This document shows positions 1-8,928 of a stretch of DNA of 37,848 nt, one piece after another. The notes beneath the pieces are model-generated. The model searched no databases, was not told the DNA's origin, and saw only the letters and a list, made by a program, of their open reading frames with translations. Each line of letters starts with the position of its first letter. The first letter of the stretch is position 1. Source of the stretch: Comamonadaceae bacterium (GTDB taxonomy: Bacteria > Pseudomonadota > Gammaproteobacteria > Burkholderiales > Burkholderiaceae_C); assembly GCA_947452325.1 (NCBI GenBank), contig CANGCZ010000002.1, forward strand, positions 1 through 37,848. Direction: 5' to 3'. A program made the position numbers and the translations under genes.

Positions 1-620
1 TACCACTCCCGGGTGGTCACGTCTGTGGGTTTGTAGGCATTGGCCTGATCGTTCCACAGCATCATGCCCATCTTGCCTTCGACACGCATGCAATGCTCAA
101 ACTGCCCGGCCGGGGTGTTGATCTTGACGTCCATGTCGGCCACTGTGAAAACCATGGGCATGTTTTTGAATTTGTCCAGGTACCTGAATTCAGCCGGTTT
201 TTCATTTCGACGGCGTAAAAAATAAGGCACGGTGGTGGTGGTCCAACTGCTGCCTACGGCCAGGGTTTGTGGCAAGACGGTGCGCGGCTCAGGATCCATC
301 TCAGCTTGTTCTTTGGTGGGCATCTTCATGGCCACGCGGCTGATCCCTTTGTCGTTGCTGCTCAACCAGTATTCATGGCCGTTGCTGCTGCGGCGGATCC
401 AGGCGGTGCTGCCATCGGCCAAAGCCGCGCTGCCCAGGTTGCGCATTTCCAAGGTGTAACGCAAGGTCTTGCCGTCAGGCTCGTCGTACACGGTTTCAAC
501 CTGGTAAGTCCAGCTTTTGCCGGCGGCCAGGGGAAACAAGGGGTTTTCCTTGACCGGTTGATCGCAAGCACTGAGAAAAAGCACGGCACTCAAGCCGATC
601 AGAAAAATTCGCGTCTTCAT
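1..620 (-). CDS. putative lipoprotein, 3' end outside the window
   Basis: Open minus-strand frame from ATG at 620 to the window edge: MKTRIFLIGLSAVLFLSACDQPVKENPLFPLAAGKSWTYQVE...; lipobox LSAC. Overlaps the upstream gene by 4 nt. Not in the ORF track because it is open-ended. Confidence 0.8.
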   Translation of the reverse strand, partial: MKTRIFLIGLSAVLFLSACDQPVKENPLFPLAAGKSWTYQVETVYDEPDGKTLRYTLEMRNLGSAALADGSTAWIRRSSNGHEYWLSSNDKGISRVAMKMPTKEQAEMDPEPRTVLPQTLAVGSSWTTTTVPYFLRRRNEKPAEFRYLDKFKNMPMVFTVADMDVKINTPAGQFEHCMRVEGKMGMMLWNDQANAYKPTDVTTREW

Positions 621-1117
621 TTTTCCGGTACCTGCGGGGTGGGCAAGTCCATGATCTTGACTTCCTGTTCATCACTGCCGGGGTTGAGCCAGCTCGTGCC
701 CTTGCCGTTGCCTTGTTGTTTGATTTCAGCTGTGCCCATTTGAGGCACGCCTTCGCGCCCTTTGCGCATGCCGTCCGAAATCTGCTCGTGCAAAGCGCGT
801 GTGTAGGGCAGCTTGTAGGCACGTGGCTGTAAAAAGCTTTTGCCTTCTTCTATTGGCGTGACCCAGACGTACAAGGCACCCGGGAATTTGCCGCGCGGCT
901 CGTCCACCAAGGCCGCCAGCATGACAAAGCGTTCCGGCAAGGCGTCGGTGCTGGGAATGCCCAGCAGCGAGTGCACAGCGCCGAAGCCGAAGAAATAAAA
1001 ACAGCTGACAGACAGAGCCAGCAAACCTTTGAGCCAGTTCGGCCAGTTGGAATACACCAGCGCCAACGCCAGCAACACGGCGATGAGTGCAAAAACAATG
1101 ATGAAGGTCAGCGTCAT
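617..1117 (-). CDS. hypothetical membrane-anchored protein
   Basis: 166-aa ORF with two N-terminal hydrophobic segments; tightly packed between the ExbD-like and lipoprotein genes. Confidence 0.75.
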   Translation of the reverse strand: MTLTFIIVFALIAVLLALALVYSNWPNWLKGLLALSVSCFYFFGFGAVHSLLGIPSTDALPERFVMLAALVDEPRGKFPGALYVWVTPIEEGKSFLQPRAYKLPYTRALHEQISDGMRKGREGVPQMGTAEIKQQGNGKGTSWLNPGSDEQEVKIMDLPTPQVPEK

Positions 1118-1118
1118 A

Positions 1119-1748
1119 TCAGAAAGACTTGATTAAGTTTTTGGGGATGGTGTTGACATTGTCTACACCACCTTCGGGGGTGACCGTGAATCTGGCCATG
1201 GTGACTTCCTTGCCGCGAGCTTCCAGCGTGGACTGGCCGTAAAACACCACTTCGGCCTTGGGATTGACTTTGATCACTGACAAAGTGGCCAGCACGGGTT
1301 GGCCTGCTTTAGGGTCACTGGTGTCAATGTCTTTGGTTTCGTAATAGTGGGCATTGACCACGTATTCGCCGGGGACGATGCTGCGTATCGTTACCACTTC
1401 CTGACGCAAGGGGTTCACCACTTTGTGGCCATTGACCATGATGGTGTTGTTGGAGTTACCCCGGTCGTCGCGGTCCAGGTGCATCAAATCCGCTTCGCGG
1501 TTGCGAAACCACACGCTCTCACCCGAAGGCCCTTGCACCCACAAATCGATGTCGTTCGGGTCCATGTCCGGCCAGGACAAAGTGATGATGAATTCGGCCT
1601 TGGCAGGAATATCACCGCTTTTGGTGGCCTTGGGGTTCATGGCCAGCAAAGCAATGATGAAACAAAAGACAAAGGCAATCAACATGTTGAACAACATGTC
1701 GTAAAAAGGATCAACCTCAGGCTCGCGGGAAAAACGGTTTTTGCGCAT
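1119..1748 (-). CDS. ExbD/TolR-like single-TM protein with a periplasmic DUF2135/YfaP-like domain
   Basis: N-terminal VDPFYDMLFNMLIAFVFCFIIALLAM resembles an ExbD/TolR TM helix with its Asp; followed by WPDMDPNDIDLWVQGPSGESVWF..., DUF2135-like. Confidence 0.7.
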   Translation of the reverse strand: MRKNRFSREPEVDPFYDMLFNMLIAFVFCFIIALLAMNPKATKSGDIPAKAEFIITLSWPDMDPNDIDLWVQGPSGESVWFRNREADLMHLDRDDRGNSNNTIMVNGHKVVNPLRQEVVTIRSIVPGEYVVNAHYYETKDIDTSDPKAGQPVLATLSVIKVNPKAEVVFYGQSTLEARGKEVTMARFTVTPEGGVDNVNTIPKNLIKSF

Positions 1749-1763
1749 GGCGTGTCAGTCGCG

Positions 1764-2444
1764 TCAGCGGCCGATGATCATTCCGTGGCGTTGTGCTTGT
1801 CCTAGCAACTGGTCGGCAAAGCGGTCCATGCGAGTGAGTTGCAAGCCCAGCAAGATATTGCCGACCAGACCGACCATGGTGGTCAGCAAGGCCACACCCA
1901 GGCCGGAGGTCAGGTTGCGTAACAACTCTTGCGCCTGGCTGGGGTCAAAGTTTTGTATCTGACCGATTTGCATGGCCAGCACTGAAAAACCGATGACTTT
2001 GCCAAGCAATCCCAATTTGAGTTGCACGCCATTGACCCACCATGCGGTGGAATGCGGGCCATGGGTTTTTTCCATCAGCAAGTCCAATGGTGCACCGCTG
2101 TCTTGCGGGTTGGCGGCCAATGCCGCCCAATATTCACCGGCCCAGCACTCGGCTTTGAGCAAACCTTGCAGTCCGTGAGAAGCGGCCTTGTCCAGCAGAT
2201 CGCGCTGACGAGTGAGTTCACGCGAGCGCACGCCGCACCACAAGGTAGCCACTGCAAACACCACAATGATCACCAAGGTGATACCGGTCGGGTCCGAGCT
2301 GATCAGCAAGTGCCAGACGCCTTTGATGCCCAACAACCAAGTGGAAAAAACAAACAAACCCAGCAACACCAGCCATTCAAACCACAAAGGTTCTACGTCC
2401 CACTTAGGGTTGGCTGTCTTAAGCCGCTTCAAAAAAGACTTCAA
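1764..2444 (-). CDS. MotA/TolQ/ExbB-like proton channel protein
   Basis: Several TM segments and a C-terminal LTSGLGVALLTTMVGLVGNILLGLQ segment typical of the TolQ/ExbB channel; next gene is ExbD-like. Confidence 0.75.
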   Translation of the reverse strand: MKSFLKRLKTANPKWDVEPLWFEWLVLLGLFVFSTWLLGIKGVWHLLISSDPTGITLVIIVVFAVATLWCGVRSRELTRQRDLLDKAASHGLQGLLKAECWAGEYWAALAANPQDSGAPLDLLMEKTHGPHSTAWWVNGVQLKLGLLGKVIGFSVLAMQIGQIQNFDPSQAQELLRNLTSGLGVALLTTMVGLVGNILLGLQLTRMDRFADQLLGQAQRHGMIIGR

Positions 2445-2500
2445 AACTAACCACCTGTCAAAAAAAATGCCGGTTCTCTGCGGTTTAATCTTTCAATAAC

Positions 2501-2545
2501 AGCCGCAGCGGCTAAAGAGTGGGCAGGATAATAACTTAGCCCACT
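2501..2545. promoter_or_regulatory. two adjacent dyad-symmetric elements in the divergent intergenic region
   Basis: AGCCGC-A-GCGGCT at 2501-2513; AGTGGGC-N14-GCCCACT at 2518-2524 / 2539-2545. Confidence 0.4.
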
Positions 2546-2635
2546 GAAGTACCGGCTTGCGGGGAAATCGCGGTGTTGAGCCACCCGCTTGAGACGTGGC
2601 ACACTTGACCCATCATTTTTTGAACGGACGCTGAC

Positions 2636-3232
2636 ATGGCTAACGACAACTTGATTTCTGATGCAGACAACAGCACGCACGAAACTGACCCACAGCGCTA
2701 TAACCGGATCCTGGTGCTGCTGCACTGGTTGCTGGCATTGGCTTTGATCGGTCAACTGGTGCTGGGTTTGTGGATGGTTGACCTGCCCAAAGAGCCACCG
2801 GGCTACCGTGGCGGCTGGTTCAATGTGCACAAATCCATTGGCCTGGTGATTGCCGTGTTTATTGTTTTGCGATTGGGCTGGCGCATCAGCCACCCTGTAC
2901 CGGCGGCTGTGGCCGCGTCCGGCACATGGCAAAACACGGTTTCAAAGCTGAATCACGCTTTGATGTACGTCTGTATGTTGGCCATGCCGCTGACCGGTTT
3001 CATTGGTTCCAATTTTTCCCAATACCCCATCAAATTTTTTGGCACTCCTTTGCCTCGTTTGTTCGAACCGCAGCCGGACATGAAAGCCTTGTTTGCCGAG
3101 GTGCATGAATTGTTTGCGACGGTTTTCATGGCATTGATTGCCCTGCACCTGGCGGCGGTGGTCTGGCATGTGCTGGTCAAGCGCGACGGTTTGTTGCATC
3201 GCATGAGCTGGGGCAGAGCTGCTGACAATTGA
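2636..3232 (+). CDS. cytochrome b561 family protein
   Basis: RYNRILVLLHWLLALALIGQLVLGLWM... and NVHKSIGLVIAVFIVLRLGWRISHP; CybB-type four-helix architecture with conserved His. Confidence 0.85.
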   Translation: MANDNLISDADNSTHETDPQRYNRILVLLHWLLALALIGQLVLGLWMVDLPKEPPGYRGGWFNVHKSIGLVIAVFIVLRLGWRISHPVPAAVAASGTWQNTVSKLNHALMYVCMLAMPLTGFIGSNFSQYPIKFFGTPLPRLFEPQPDMKALFAEVHELFATVFMALIALHLAAVVWHVLVKRDGLLHRMSWGRAADN

Positions 3233-4467
3233 AGATTCTTTTTCTTCATCAAAATTTCCCCGGTCAGTTCAAACACCTGGCGCCGGCCTTGGCCGCAGCC
3301 GGCCATGAAGTACATGCGCTGCTGCTGGCTAACAAACCCGGCATGTGGTGGCAAGGCGTTCGGGTCCATACTTATTTCCCCAAACGCAGCAGCACCCCCG
3401 GCATACACCCTTGGATCATCGACATGGAAGCCAAGGTCATACGCGGTGAGTCGGTCTTGCACTGGGCCTTGTCGTTCAAGCAACAAGGTTTTTATCCGGA
3501 TGCCGTGATTGGGCATCCATCCTGGGGCGAAAGTCTGTTCATCAAACAGGTCTGGCCTGACACCCGGTTGGGTTTGTTTTATGAAATGTTCTATCAGTCT
3601 CAGGGACAAGACGTGAATTTCGATCCGGAATTTTCTCTGCCTGAGATCAGCGCTGAAAGTCGCTTGATGGTGAAAAATGCCATCGCTGTTTTGCAGCACC
3701 GCTCGGTAGACGCAGCTGTGTCGCCCACACAGTGGCAGGCGCAGACTTATGACCCGCATATGCGCGACAAAATCACTGTGGTGCACGACGGTATTGACAC
3801 TGCCGCCATCCGGCCTGACCCGGCGGCCAGGTTGAGCTTAGAGGATGGTCGCAGTTGGTCGCGTGACGACGAAGTGCTGACTTTTGTCAGTCGCAACCTA
3901 GAGCCCTACCGTGGCTATCACATCTTCATGCGGGCGCTTCCCGAAGTGTTGCGTCTGCGCCCGCAGGTGCAGGTGTTGATCGTAGGCGGCGACAGCGTGA
4001 GTTATGGTGCCAAGGCGCCTGAAGGCAAAACCTGGAAGCAAATCTATATCGACGAAGTGCGCGCTCAAATCCCTGACAGCGATTGGCAGCGGGTGCATTT
4101 TCTGGGACGGCTGAGTTACCCGCAATTCCTCACCATGTTGCAAATCAGCCGGGTCCATGTGTACCTGACCTACCCGTTTGTATTGAGTTGGAGTTTGATT
4201 GAGGCCATGAGCAGCGCTTGCGCCATTTTGGCCAGCGACACCGGGCCGGTGCACGAAGCGATTGAAGACGGTGTCACCGGTCGCTTGTTGCCGTTTTTTG
4301 ATGTGGCTGGTTGGGCGCAAGGCATAGACCGTTTGATGAACGATTCCGCTGAGCGCCAGCGTCTGGGTGAGGCGGCACGGGCACGCGCCATCGAACGCTA
4401 TGACTTGCAAACCGTGTGTTTGCCACGCCAACTGGTCTGGGTACAGGCTTTGGCTAAATCACTTTGA
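3229..4467 (+). CDS. glycosyltransferase family 4 protein
   Basis: MKILFLHQNFPGQFKHLAPALAAAGHEV N-terminus and C-terminal GT-B EA...GPVHEAIEDGVTGRLLPFFD; TTG start overlapping the TGA of cytochrome b561. Confidence 0.85.
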   Translation: MKILFLHQNFPGQFKHLAPALAAAGHEVHALLLANKPGMWWQGVRVHTYFPKRSSTPGIHPWIIDMEAKVIRGESVLHWALSFKQQGFYPDAVIGHPSWGESLFIKQVWPDTRLGLFYEMFYQSQGQDVNFDPEFSLPEISAESRLMVKNAIAVLQHRSVDAAVSPTQWQAQTYDPHMRDKITVVHDGIDTAAIRPDPAARLSLEDGRSWSRDDEVLTFVSRNLEPYRGYHIFMRALPEVLRLRPQVQVLIVGGDSVSYGAKAPEGKTWKQIYIDEVRAQIPDSDWQRVHFLGRLSYPQFLTMLQISRVHVYLTYPFVLSWSLIEAMSSACAILASDTGPVHEAIEDGVTGRLLPFFDVAGWAQGIDRLMNDSAERQRLGEAARARAIERYDLQTVCLPRQLVWVQALAKSL

Positions 4468-6790
4468 AATGGTGGCTGCCGTCTCTGCGCAGTTGTTCCA
4501 CCAACCCGTATTCCCAGTCCAGGTAGGCTTGCATGGCCTGTGCCTGGTTGTCAGTGCCTTCATAGGGCCGACGGTAACGGTCAATGCGCGGACTCGCCAG
4601 GTAGGACTCGCCTTGCTGGGTGCTGAAACCTTGCGCCATCCAAGCGGCGTTGCCACCGGGCAGCCACAGCACTTGCACACCTGCGCGCACCAGCGGTTGT
4701 AATTCGGCCACTGCGTAACGCGATGCTCGTCCGTCGGCGCAGGTCAGCACATAGCGGTTGGCTTTGTGCACTCGGCTGAAATCCTGGGCCAGTTGTGAGC
4801 GCAGCAGCCACCAAGCGCCTGGTATGTGCCGCTTGACATAGGTGGCGCTGTCTCCGACATCAATGACCATGCTCAGGTTGCTGCGGTTGGCCAGCCATTC
4901 CTTGAGTGTTGCCGGATCAACTTCGGCCACAGGTGCGAGTGTGTCGGGCAGCCAATCTGCGACATCGGTGGTGTCTTGCAAATCCTCCGCTTTGAGGTCT
5001 TTCAGAACATAAGCGTCCCAGCCCATTTGCGCCAGCCACGAGGCGGTAACGCAGGCACGTACGCCGTCGTCGTCGTAAAGCACGATGCGCGCACCGCGCA
5101 CACCGACGTGATGATCGGTTTCCTGCAACAACTGACCACCGGGTGCGCTGCGCGCGCCGCTCAGATGACCGCGCGCGTATTCCTCGGGCGTGCGCACATC
5201 AAACACATAGGTGTTGCGTGTGTGGTCGGCCAGCAAGTGACCCAAGTCCTGTGTATCTATGCGTTGCACGCCGGCGCGAAACAGCAATGCCAGCGCCGAG
5301 GCTGCGGACTTTTTGCGATCGGCATCGCTGACCTCGCCAAAGCGCCTGTCGGCTTTGTGTTCGAGTGCCAAACCGGCCAGCGTCCAGCCTATGGTGCCGT
5401 TACGCAAGGCGCACACCGGATTCGGAATGCCTGCATTGATCAGGGACTGGGTGCCGATGATGCTGCGCGTACGACCGGCACAGTTCACCACAATGCGTGT
5501 TGTCGCACTGGGCGCGAGACTGCGCGCACGCAGCACCAGCTCAGCGCCGGGCACGCTGATGGCGCCCGGGATGCTCATGGTCTGGTATTCGTCAAAACGC
5601 CTGGCGTCCAGCACCACCAGGTCGGCGCCGTTGTCTATCAAGGCCTTGATTTCGCTGGCAGACATCGAAGGGGTCTTGCGTTTGGATTCGACCAGTTCAC
5701 CAAAGGCTTTGCCGGGCACATTCACGTCGCGAAACAACTCACCGCCGGCCGCTGCCCAGCCGCTCAAACCATTTTGAAAAATACTTAACTGCGTGTAGCC
5801 CATGCGAGCCAGCACGTGTGCCGCACGCAATGTCAGGCCTTCGCCGTTGTCCATCAACACCACCGGTGTGTCCAGTCGCGGGATGCGCCGTCTTGCATCG
5901 CATTCGATGCGCCCATAAGGCAGATTGACAGCAAACAGCGGATGGCTTTGTGCGTAAAGGTCTTCTTCACGCACATCTACCAAGGCGATTTCCTGTTTGT
6001 CCAGCAGCGCCCGGCGCACGTCTTCATAGGCGATGACGGCATGGCCGTGTGTGAGTCTGTCCGCAGTGGCACTGGGCGTGGCGGGCTGATCGGTCGGGTG
6101 ATGTGCTGTGCTCACAGGGGTCACCGGGGCAGCAGCCAGATAATCCTCAGCCGTTGGCGCTGACGCTGGCATCGGCGTGCTTGCAAGGCTTCGCGTCACC
6201 GGTGCCGGGGCGCCAGTTGCTGTGACGTTGGCGTAACCGGAGACGAACAGATGGCGCGTGCCGTCTTCGCGGTAACTGTGGCGTTCTATCAGGCCTATGG
6301 GACCGCCATAGACGTGAATACTGACGGACACCTGGTCCGGCAAGGCGTTCCATACTTTGTGTACATCGCCTATGTTCGGTGAGACAGCTTCGATGTCGCC
6401 GGGCAGCATATCGATTTGAAAACCGGCCGGCACCCAGCGGCCATCGCTCATGCGGCTGTAAGGCTGACAGGATTCGCTGCCACGCAGCATGCCGATCAAG
6501 CCCCAGACGGTATGGTCATGGATAGGCGTTGACTGGCCGGGTGCGCGGACAAAACTGACCACTGAAAAACGTTCTTGGGGGTCGGCATAAATCAGGTAGT
6601 TCTGGTAATGCGCGGGGTGGGCTAGCGCCAGCTCGGGGTGCAACCAATCGTCTTGTTGCAACAGGTTTTGCAGCAATCGGCGACCTTGCTGCAGCAGTTG
6701 CGCTTCGGGGGGGGCGGTATCGACCAATCTGGTCATGTCGGCCAGAAACTGGTGCAGTCTGTGACTGGTGGCGTTGTTTGCTTCGTACAT
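4454..6790 (-). CDS. thiol dioxygenase (cysteine/3-mercaptopropionate dioxygenase-like) fused to four rhodanese domains
   Basis: Start taken at MYEANNATSH (ATG 6790). N-terminal cupin YQNYLIYADPQERFSVVSFVRAPGQSTPIHDHTVWGLIGMLRGSE; Pro/Ala/Thr linker; four rhodanese-like repeats, two with Cys loops (CAGRTRS, CADGRAS). Confidence 0.88.
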   Translation of the reverse strand: MYEANNATSHRLHQFLADMTRLVDTAPPEAQLLQQGRRLLQNLLQQDDWLHPELALAHPAHYQNYLIYADPQERFSVVSFVRAPGQSTPIHDHTVWGLIGMLRGSESCQPYSRMSDGRWVPAGFQIDMLPGDIEAVSPNIGDVHKVWNALPDQVSVSIHVYGGPIGLIERHSYREDGTRHLFVSGYANVTATGAPAPVTRSLASTPMPASAPTAEDYLAAAPVTPVSTAHHPTDQPATPSATADRLTHGHAVIAYEDVRRALLDKQEIALVDVREEDLYAQSHPLFAVNLPYGRIECDARRRIPRLDTPVVLMDNGEGLTLRAAHVLARMGYTQLSIFQNGLSGWAAAGGELFRDVNVPGKAFGELVESKRKTPSMSASEIKALIDNGADLVVLDARRFDEYQTMSIPGAISVPGAELVLRARSLAPSATTRIVVNCAGRTRSIIGTQSLINAGIPNPVCALRNGTIGWTLAGLALEHKADRRFGEVSDADRKKSAASALALLFRAGVQRIDTQDLGHLLADHTRNTYVFDVRTPEEYARGHLSGARSAPGGQLLQETDHHVGVRGARIVLYDDDGVRACVTASWLAQMGWDAYVLKDLKAEDLQDTTDVADWLPDTLAPVAEVDPATLKEWLANRSNLSMVIDVGDSATYVKRHIPGAWWLLRSQLAQDFSRVHKANRYVLTCADGRASRYAVAELQPLVRAGVQVLWLPGGNAAWMAQGFSTQQGESYLASPRIDRYRRPYEGTDNQAQAMQAYLDWEYGLVEQLRRDGSHHFKVI

Positions 6791-6877
6791 CAGAGAGCAT
6801 TTTTTAATAAGAGCAGATTGTTCCACAGTCCCTCCCTGTCGCGGCGCGCCTTGGCAAGCCGCTATGCTTGTCACACC

Positions 6878-7726
6878 ATGAACAGCCAAAATTCATCCTC
6901 TTTCAAGCTGGCCGGGGTCATGGGCTGGCCGATTTCGCACTCGCGATCCCCGGTCATCCACAGCCATTGGTTAGCAGAGCTCGGCCTGCGCGGCGCCTAT
7001 GTGCCGCTGGCCGTCAATCCTGCACGCCTGAGTGACGCCCTTCACGGTTTGTCCGTCCTGGGATTTGCCGGTTGTAACCTGACACTGCCGCACAAAACAG
7101 ATGCGCTTGCCTGCATCCACCAACTCGACGATGTGGCCCGGCAAATCGGCGCAGTCAACACCGTGGTGGTGAATGCCGACGGCAGTTTGCGCGGCACCAA
7201 CACCGATGCCTTCGGCTACATCCACAGTTTGCGCGAAGCTCAGCCCGGCTGGCGGGCTGACCAGGGCGCCGCTGTGGTGCTGGGGGCTGGCGGCGCGGCC
7301 CGCGCTGTGGTCTGGGCTTTGGCCGATGCCGGGGTAAAGGACATACGTTTGCTCAATCGCAGCCTGGACAAAGCGCAAGCCATGGCAGCTGATTTCGGTG
7401 CGCCGGTGCAGGCGCTGGACTGGTCACAACGCCATGCCGCGCTGGCAGATGCCGGTCTGCTGGTCAACACCACCACCCAAGGCATGCAAGGCCAGCCTGC
7501 CCTGGACATCGATTTGTCTGCACTGCCAATGCACGCGCTGGTGTCGGACATTGTGTACACGCCCTTGCAAACCGATTTGCTGCTGCGCGCCCAGGCACGC
7601 GGAAATGCCGTGGTCAACGGTCTGGGTATGTTGCTGCATCAAGCGCGTCCGGGATTTCAAGCCTGGTTTGGCGTCATGCCCGAAGTGACTCCAGCATTAT
7701 GGAAAAAGGTATTGGCGACTTTTTAA
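6878..7726 (+). CDS. aroE: shikimate dehydrogenase
   Basis: GWPISHSRSPVIH, NLTLPHK, VLGAGGAARAV, NTTTQGM and VNGLGMLLHQ motifs; ATG at 6878. Confidence 0.92.
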   Translation: MNSQNSSSFKLAGVMGWPISHSRSPVIHSHWLAELGLRGAYVPLAVNPARLSDALHGLSVLGFAGCNLTLPHKTDALACIHQLDDVARQIGAVNTVVVNADGSLRGTNTDAFGYIHSLREAQPGWRADQGAAVVLGAGGAARAVVWALADAGVKDIRLLNRSLDKAQAMAADFGAPVQALDWSQRHAALADAGLLVNTTTQGMQGQPALDIDLSALPMHALVSDIVYTPLQTDLLLRAQARGNAVVNGLGMLLHQARPGFQAWFGVMPEVTPALWKKVLATF

Positions 7727-7729
7727 GCG

Positions 7730-8575
7730 CTATTTGCGTACTGAAGGCACTTCGATATTCAGCCCTTGCGCACGCCACATCAGGTACAGGCTGATGTCAC
7801 GCATCACCCCATGGCCCCAAGGCGGTACTTCGGCGCGCACGCCGTTGTAGCAAAAGCGCAAGCGCCGTTCCAGCGAGGCCAGTCGTTGCCATTCGATGCG
7901 GTAGGCCGGGTAGGCATTGGGCTGGCCTTGGCTGAGCCGGTCGGTGTACAGCTTGATGCCGTAGCGCTGGTCATGGCATTGGGTGCAAGACAAGTTCATT
8001 TGCCCTTGGCGGGTGGTGAATATTTTCTGGCCGTTTTCAAAATGCGCTTTGGCCTTGCCCTCGATATTGGCTTTCACAGGCATGCCATTAGAAGCTGAGG
8101 TGACGTACAAACTGATTGCCAGTAACTCGTCGGACTCCAGTGGCCAGTCCGGTGCTTTTTGCTTTTTGACGCGACATTGGCGGATGCGGTCTTCCAGGTT
8201 GAACAACTTGCCGCTGGGGGCGTCTATGGCAGGGTAACGCGCGGCCACGCCTTTCATGCCTGCTTCAAGTTCACCGTGACAGGACTGACAACTCTGGCCT
8301 TCTTTGCCCGCGCCTTGGCTCCACAACTTGGCGCCTTTGTCCATGTACGGCAGGGCCGGGTTGGCAAAGTCGTCGGCTTGCAATTCCAGAATTTCAGGGC
8401 CGGTGAACGCCAGCCCGGATTGCACTTTGTCCAGCGGCAGCAAACGTTGTTGCGCCATGACGGAGGCGTGACTCAGGCTGACAAAGAGCAAGACCGCGGC
8501 AAGCCAGGGTTGGCGCAAGATGCGGGACGGCTGCTTAGCGTTTGACAGCCAGAACAAAGAGCGGGGGCAGGTCAT
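7730..8575 (-). CDS. soxA: SoxA, diheme c-type cytochrome
   Basis: Signal peptide; two heme motifs CQSCH and CTQCH; C-terminal LERRLRFCYNGVRAE with the conserved active-site Cys. Confidence 0.88.
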   Translation of the reverse strand: MTCPRSLFWLSNAKQPSRILRQPWLAAVLLFVSLSHASVMAQQRLLPLDKVQSGLAFTGPEILELQADDFANPALPYMDKGAKLWSQGAGKEGQSCQSCHGELEAGMKGVAARYPAIDAPSGKLFNLEDRIRQCRVKKQKAPDWPLESDELLAISLYVTSASNGMPVKANIEGKAKAHFENGQKIFTTRQGQMNLSCTQCHDQRYGIKLYTDRLSQGQPNAYPAYRIEWQRLASLERRLRFCYNGVRAEVPPWGHGVMRDISLYLMWRAQGLNIEVPSVRK

Positions 8576-8925
8576 CAGGATTTGGGCGCAGTCGATTGGT
8601 TGGCAGGGATGACCACCAGGTTGTGGCGCAATTCGCCGATATAGCCCTTGTCGTCTACCCAGCGGAAATACAACTCACCAGAGGTGTTGGCGCGCAAATA
8701 AAACTCGAACAAAGGGTTGGCCGCCGTGCCGGTGGTGGGCTCGACCCGGAACACTTCCTTGTCATGGTAGATGCATTGCAAATGGCGGATCACATTGCGT
8801 TTGACCAGCACGCCCTCGAGGTTGCGTAAAAAGCCGCTGTCCATGGGGTGTTGCACCAAAAGACGCAGTTTGAACACATCGCCTTCGACGATGCGCGGGG
8901 GAACTTGCAAGCGGGCGGCGGTCAT
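8575..8925 (-). CDS. soxZ: SoxZ
   Basis: PRIVEGDVFKLRLLVQHPMDSGFL...ANTSGELYFRWVDDKG, typical SoxZ; start and stop coupled to neighbours. Confidence 0.87.
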   Translation of the reverse strand: MTAARLQVPPRIVEGDVFKLRLLVQHPMDSGFLRNLEGVLVKRNVIRHLQCIYHDKEVFRVEPTTGTAANPLFEFYLRANTSGELYFRWVDDKGYIGELRHNLVVIPANQSTAPKS

Positions 8926-8928
8926 GGC

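Noticed and set aside
1-2444. Zorya-type defence system
   Set aside because: Although a MotA/ExbB-like plus single-TM pair is present, no ZorC/ZorD/ZorE-like helicase or nuclease is visible and the stator carries a DUF2135-like rather than an OmpA-like domain.
2953-3786. 277-aa minus-strand ORF
   Set aside because: Antisense across cytochrome b561 and the glycosyltransferase, both well supported.
4826-5788. 320-aa plus-strand ORF
   Set aside because: Antisense to the rhodanese repeats; no coherent protein motifs.
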